Positions 60,254-64,000 of a stretch of 64,000 bases of DNA are shown piece after piece (the first letter of the stretch is position 1; each line of letters opens with the position of its first letter). Where the stretch lies: NCBI RefSeq assembly GCF_006439025.1, contig NZ_RCYZ01000001.1, positions 1,029,360 to 1,093,359 of the forward strand, given 5' to 3'. Position numbers and translations under genes: made by a program. This stretch comes from Hymenobacter nivis (GTDB lineage Bacteria; Bacteroidota; Bacteroidia; Cytophagales; Hymenobacteraceae). Below the pieces are notes generated by a model. The model searched no databases. It had not been told where the DNA came from and saw only the letters and a program-made list of their open reading frames with translations.

Positions 60254-60594
60254 CATAACCATTCTCAGAGGATCAGAAAGCGGCAGCAAACGCCAGGCTT
60301 TAGTTAATACTATTTGCACATTTATTCTTTTTTATTGAAATATGATTTTATCTAATGCTTAATAAATTGTTTTTCTTATTTAAGTACAATAATATTTTCT
60401 TATTTATCTCATAAAACGAGAAATAAGTCTACAATTTAATTTTTAGTCCTATATTTGTGTATCGCAAAACAGATGGCCAGCGAGTTGCACCTAAATTATA
60501 AGTCCTTGTTTATTATTAGAATATTTATACTTTATAACTCATTACTTTATTTTAGCAATTTCCCTATTTGGTTCCACTCTCTACAAGCTTTTAT
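60254..60594. other. AT-rich leader region upstream of a T9SS cargo gene
   Basis: From about 60300 the sequence is very rich in A and T, lacks GGGCCC, and shows no gene. It contains the promoter motif at 60450-60457. Confidence 0.5.
60450..60457 (+). promoter_or_regulatory. candidate -7 promoter element of the T9SS cargo gene
   Basis: TATATTTG matches TAnnTTTG, 138 bp before the ATG at 60595, implying a long AT-rich 5' leader. The -33 element is unclear. Confidence 0.45.
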
Positions 60595-61611
60595 ATGAAT
60601 TTGCGCTCCTTAGCCCTTGTGGTGGGCCTGGCAGCCGGGCTGGCTAGCCACACTGCCTCGGCCCAGGTTACGGCCCCCAGCCGGGGCGGCGAGGTGAGCC
60701 TCGTCCGCGCCACGTCCACCACCATGGAACTAAGCTTTGGCACGTATGGCACGGGCCAAGGCCGGGTGGTGGCCATCGCCGCTACCGGGGGCGAACCCTC
60801 AACGCCGCTTGCCGCCGTTGATGGCCAATTTTATACCGCTGCCCCTGCTTACGGCCAAGGGGCGGTGCTCGGCAAAGGCTATGTGGTTTATAATGGCGCG
60901 GGCCACTCCGCTACGGTTACCGGCCTGCAGCCCAATACTTATTATTATGTTACCGATGCGGAGTACAACGCGGACGGCTCCAGCATTATTTATAACACCC
61001 GCGGCAGCAGTATGGGTGCCACCACCCGCGTTGCCCCGCCCGCCCCGGCCCCACTGCCCGTTGAGCTAACGTCTTTCACCGGCGCGGTTGACGCCCGCAA
61101 CATGGCTTCGCTACGTTGGAATACTGCTTCCGAGCGCAACACCGCCTACTTTGCCATCGAGCGCTCGGCCGACGGCAACACCTTTGCCGAAGCCAGCCAG
61201 GTGGCGGCGGCCGGCAACAGCACCCAGCCGCTGGCCTACCAGTGGCCCGATCCCCAGCCGCTGGCGCGCCCCATGTATTACCGCCTGCGGCAAGCCGACC
61301 GCAACGGGGAAATCCACTACAGTGCCACGGTGCTGCTCGTGCCGCACCAAGTCAAGCAGGTCGACGTGTACCCCAACCCCAGCGCGGGCCGCACGGTACA
61401 GCTGCTTATGCAAGGGTATAGCAACGAACCCGTGCTGCTACAGCTCTCCGATGCTCTTGGACGCCCGGTATTCGCCCAGCAAGTCACGCCAGCGACGGAG
61501 CACTACTTGGCCCCCCTGCCGCTGCCAACGGGCTTGGCGGCCGGCACCTACTTCCTCACACTGGCTGGCAACGGCAGCCCGGTTCAGAAACGTATTGTAG
61601 TGTCTAATTAA
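60595..61611 (+). CDS. T9SS type A sorting domain-containing secreted protein
   Basis: A 338-residue product. Signal peptide MNLRSLALVVGLAAGLASHTASAQ. A fibronectin-type-III-like domain (about 30-145) has the pattern GLQPNTYYYVTDAEYN. The common Bacteroidota segment LPVELTSFTG leads into a second domain with WNTASERNTAYFAIERSADGNTF. The C-terminal 75 residues are a type A sorting domain: VDVYPNPSAGRTVQL, LSDALGRPV, GTYFLTLAG, ending QKRIVVSN. It is exported by the type IX system and attached to or released from the cell surface. Confidence 0.92.
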   Translation: MNLRSLALVVGLAAGLASHTASAQVTAPSRGGEVSLVRATSTTMELSFGTYGTGQGRVVAIAATGGEPSTPLAAVDGQFYTAAPAYGQGAVLGKGYVVYNGAGHSATVTGLQPNTYYYVTDAEYNADGSSIIYNTRGSSMGATTRVAPPAPAPLPVELTSFTGAVDARNMASLRWNTASERNTAYFAIERSADGNTFAEASQVAAAGNSTQPLAYQWPDPQPLARPMYYRLRQADRNGEIHYSATVLLVPHQVKQVDVYPNPSAGRTVQLLMQGYSNEPVLLQLSDALGRPVFAQQVTPATEHYLAPLPLPTGLAAGTYFLTLAGNGSPVQKRIVVSN

Positions 61612-61630
61612 TTATGCTTTTATCCTATTG

Positions 61631-61689
61631 TTAAGCTGCTACCCAACTACTAGTATTAAGCTGCTATCTACTAATTTATTAAGCTGCTA
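61631..61689 (+). repeat. three direct copies of TTAAGCTGCTA
   Basis: The copies are at 61631-61641, 61656-61666 and 61679-61689, spaced 25 and 23 bp, just behind the T9SS cargo gene. Confidence 0.75.
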
Positions 61690-61811
61690 TGGCGGTCTCC
61701 GCCACTATTCCCGCTATCCTACGTCTGAATAATTTATTCGCATTGGCTTAAGTGTCTTATCCTGAACCGGCCACTACCACTATTTAGCCGGATATAATTA
61801 CAATTACCAAG

Positions 61812-61842
61812 AAGGCCTCTCCATTTGGAGGGGCCTTTTTTG
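61812..61842 (+). terminator. hairpin terminator
   Basis: The arms AAGGCCTCTCC (61812-61822) and GGAGGGGCCTT (61827-61837) form with one G-T pair around ATTT, then TTTT. It ends the transcript of the first T9SS gene about 200 bp after its stop. Confidence 0.8.
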
Positions 61843-62018
61843 GTTTGCGCAGGGGCCACAGGGGCCCTTCCCGCGAGTAGCTAAGACTTACGAATAGCTT
61901 TTGGCATCTTTTCAGTAGAAAGATGGAGGCAAACCAGCCAGCCGGTCAATGGTTTTGCACAAAATGTAGATTAGCAATATTTTATTGTATTTAAATAGCC
62001 GCACGGTGACCTTATCCG

Positions 62019-62026
62019 TATATTTG
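62019..62026 (+). promoter_or_regulatory. candidate -7 promoter element of the second T9SS gene
   Basis: TATATTTG matches TAnnTTTG, 33 bp before the ATG at 62060. The upstream stretch from 61612 is AT-rich and otherwise holds only the repeats and terminator listed. Confidence 0.45.
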
Positions 62027-62059
62027 CCCGTCAATTTCCACATATAATTTATTGGCATC

Positions 62060-64000
62060 ATGCAAAAACTTTTAAACACGCAGCAATCCGCTTCTTATCT
62101 GCTATTGCGAAGGTTATTCACCGGCAGCAAAGCCACATTATTGGCACTGGTTGCCCTCGTCCTATTCATTGGCTCTGCTAGCCAAGCCAACGCCCAAAAC
62201 AGCGGCTTCTACAAGAACTTCGAGGTTTTTAACGGTACTTACTACTACACCCTCAGCAATGGCGGCGGCAGTGCCCCAGCCTTTCCAAACAACAACAGCT
62301 TTCCCGGCACCTATGCTCAAGGCAGCCAATTGCTGCTTGACGCTGAAGCTAATACCTTTGAGAACAGCGGCAAAAATGTGCAAAAAGCTCAGTTCTCTTA
62401 CCGAGTTTACCCAAAGGATGCTGCCAACAAAGGCAATTTCATAACGCTTCCGCTGACGCTTGCCGAGGCAGTAGAAAGCCCTCAGTTTCCTGGTTCATTC
62501 AACAAGAAATGGATCAACAGCAATACTAAGCCTGATCTGCTGGCCTTTACGAGCGGAAAGGGCACTTATACATTGGAGCTATATTTTGATGGTAACGTCA
62601 ACGACGGTACCAAGATTTTTGACAGCAACAACGGTAACAACTACAAAGCTGACTTCGAAGTAACCGGCAATGCTCCTGCGCAGTGGACTGGTAATGCCGG
62701 ACAAGACTGGTTCAATGCGGCTAACTGGTCGCCTCAGACTGTACCTGATGCTAATACGGATGTTACCATCCCTGCTGGCACGTCCAACATTCCTAAGATA
62801 TTTAACGGCAAGCTTGGCCCAGCTCAGGTTCGGTCCTTGCGCATCGGCACTAATGGTACCCCGGGTGCCCGGGCGCTTATCCTGGCCGGCACCGACCAAA
62901 GCGACCCTGTAAACGGACAATCAAAAGGGGAGCTGCGGGTATACGGCAACTTCTTCGCCCTCACGGGTGGCTTCAGCCAAGAGCCTAACTCAACCTTCGT
63001 TTTGGCTGGTGGCGACCAGGAGTTTGACGGCGCCACGTTCATCGACGTTCGTATCGAAGGCGGCGGAACAAAGTCGCTTACGAACCGCATGGATATCAAG
63101 GGCGTTTTGACTTTCGTCAACGGCGTACTCAAAACGCCGACGCTGGATCCTAGCAACAATAGCGTTGATCTGATTTATGACCCGAACAACATCGGTACTG
63201 GCAACCAGATTGTTGGCGAGACGGCAACAAGCTATGTACAAGGTTTCCTGCGTAGCCTGAACCGCACTATTGTGCAGAATGCTGCTAACACGTTTAACAA
63301 CATTGGTGTTGTGCTGACGCCCAATGGCGGCTCCCCAGGCGTTGTGTCCGTCACTCGCCTCACGGGCTTTACCTATAAAGGTGTAGGTACGAGCCAGAGC
63401 ATCCAGCGCAGCTTTACGTTCTCGGCCACTGGCATATCCGGTACCCCTAGCTTCTCGCTTGGCTTCCGCTACTTGGATAATGAGCTGAACGGGATTACCG
63501 AAAGCAACCTCGTGCTATTCCGGGCACAAAATGGCTTTGTTCCCTTCCGTCCTTTGGCCAAAACCACCATCGACGCAGCCAACAATCTTTTGGTTCGCTC
63601 CAATATTGAAGGTGTTACGAATGATGGAGTTAACACTCTACTCGGTGTGTTCACCCTGGGCGACGCGACGAACCCGCTGCCGGTGACCTTGACCAGCTTC
63701 GCCGCCGTGGCCCAGGGCCCCGACGCGCTGCTGAGCTGGACCACGGCCCAGGAGCTCAACAACGCCGGCTTCGAGGTGCAGGTCTCCACCGACGGCACCG
63801 CCTTCGCCAAGCTCGGCTTCGTGGCCGCCGCCTCCCCCAACAGCTCCGAGGCCCGCGCCTACCAGTTCCGCGACGCGACGGCCGGCAAGCAGGGCACCCG
63901 CTTCTACCGCCTGCGCCAGCTCGACACCGACGGCAAGGAGAGCTTCTTCGCCCCGCAGTCGCTGGCCTTCGGCGGGGCCCTGGCCGCCTCGGCCCAGGCC
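62060..64000 (+). CDS. T9SS-type secreted surface protein, 3' end outside window
   Basis: The frame is open for 647 codons and continues past the window. An unusually long signal region (about 1-46, with LLALVALVLFIGSASQANAQ) is followed by a domain with FNGTYYYTLSNGGG. Around residue 215 comes WTGNAGQDWFNAANWSPQTVPDANTDVTIPAG, the repeat type found in Bacteroidota adhesin-like proteins. At about residue 535 LPVTLTSFAAV opens the usual pre-CTD domain (WTTAQELNNAGFEVQVSTDG). The sorting domain is expected beyond 64000. GC rises sharply near 63660. Confidence 0.88.
   Translation, partial: MQKLLNTQQSASYLLLRRLFTGSKATLLALVALVLFIGSASQANAQNSGFYKNFEVFNGTYYYTLSNGGGSAPAFPNNNSFPGTYAQGSQLLLDAEANTFENSGKNVQKAQFSYRVYPKDAANKGNFITLPLTLAEAVESPQFPGSFNKKWINSNTKPDLLAFTSGKGTYTLELYFDGNVNDGTKIFDSNNGNNYKADFEVTGNAPAQWTGNAGQDWFNAANWSPQTVPDANTDVTIPAGTSNIPKIFNGKLGPAQVRSLRIGTNGTPGARALILAGTDQSDPVNGQSKGELRVYGNFFALTGGFSQEPNSTFVLAGGDQEFDGATFIDVRIEGGGTKSLTNRMDIKGVLTFVNGVLKTPTLDPSNNSVDLIYDPNNIGTGNQIVGETATSYVQGFLRSLNRTIVQNAANTFNNIGVVLTPNGGSPGVVSVTRLTGFTYKGVGTSQSIQRSFTFSATGISGTPSFSLGFRYLDNELNGITESNLVLFRAQNGFVPFRPLAKTTIDAANNLLVRSNIEGVTNDGVNTLLGVFTLGDATNPLPVTLTSFAAVAQGPDALLSWTTAQELNNAGFEVQVSTDGTAFAKLGFVAAASPNSSEARAYQFRDATAGKQGTRFYRLRQLDTDGKESFFAPQSLAFGGALAASAQA

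Overview
The window looks like chromosomal DNA of a high-GC Bacteroidota of the Hymenobacter type (inference). The supporting signs are type IX secretion (T9SS) proteins, TonB-receptor-like and PorT-like outer-membrane proteins, an OmpA protein with thrombospondin-3 repeats, TAnnTTTG promoter motifs, a tmRNA tag ending SYAMAA, and a strong excess of the palindrome GGGCCC/GGGGCCCC. No rRNA, tRNA, CRISPR array, transposase or prophage was seen.

Layout. 1-8.2 kb: the end of an M1-peptidase-like HEAT protein, radC, a membrane phosphoesterase, UV endonuclease uvsE and several small secreted proteins. 8.3-10.9 kb: tmRNA (minus strand) and dnaX, which carries a ten-A slippery tract followed by stop codons in both shifted frames. 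11-24.7 kb: an M16 protease, isocitrate dehydrogenase, a beta-barrel protein, an aminotransferase, a b-type cytochrome, an M1 metallopeptidase, a HupE-like protein, a protein with an internal duplication and an amine oxidase. 24.7-29.6 kb: a variable spot where a higBA toxin-antitoxin pair lies between clpB and a displaced copy of the clpB 3' end and terminator, followed by an AT-rich orphan membrane protein.

29.7-41.7 kb: an AraC regulator, several NAD(P)-dependent oxidoreductases, small secreted proteins, pirin, SelO, a CxxC mini-membrane protein overlapping a DUF2243 gene, an amidohydrolase and a DUF72 protein. 41.9-48.8 kb: a PQQ-type sugar dehydrogenase, the OmpA/TSP3 protein, an isolated nuoK-nuoL pair of complex I and an ECF sigma factor with a small membrane protein. 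48.9-54.9 kb: a probable minus-strand operon of an M50-like membrane protease, an ABC ATPase and an ABC permease fused to an M1 peptidase. 55-64 kb: a TonB-receptor-like protein with a 7TM-AraC regulator, an exonuclease remnant, and two T9SS cargo proteins, the second running off the window.

Many genes end at near-perfect hairpins that can terminate transcription from both sides. AT-rich stretches (about 7.0-7.5, 28.4-29.7, 60.3-60.6 and 61.6-63.6 kb) stand out from the GC-rich background. All positions and counts were read by hand; no database search was run.
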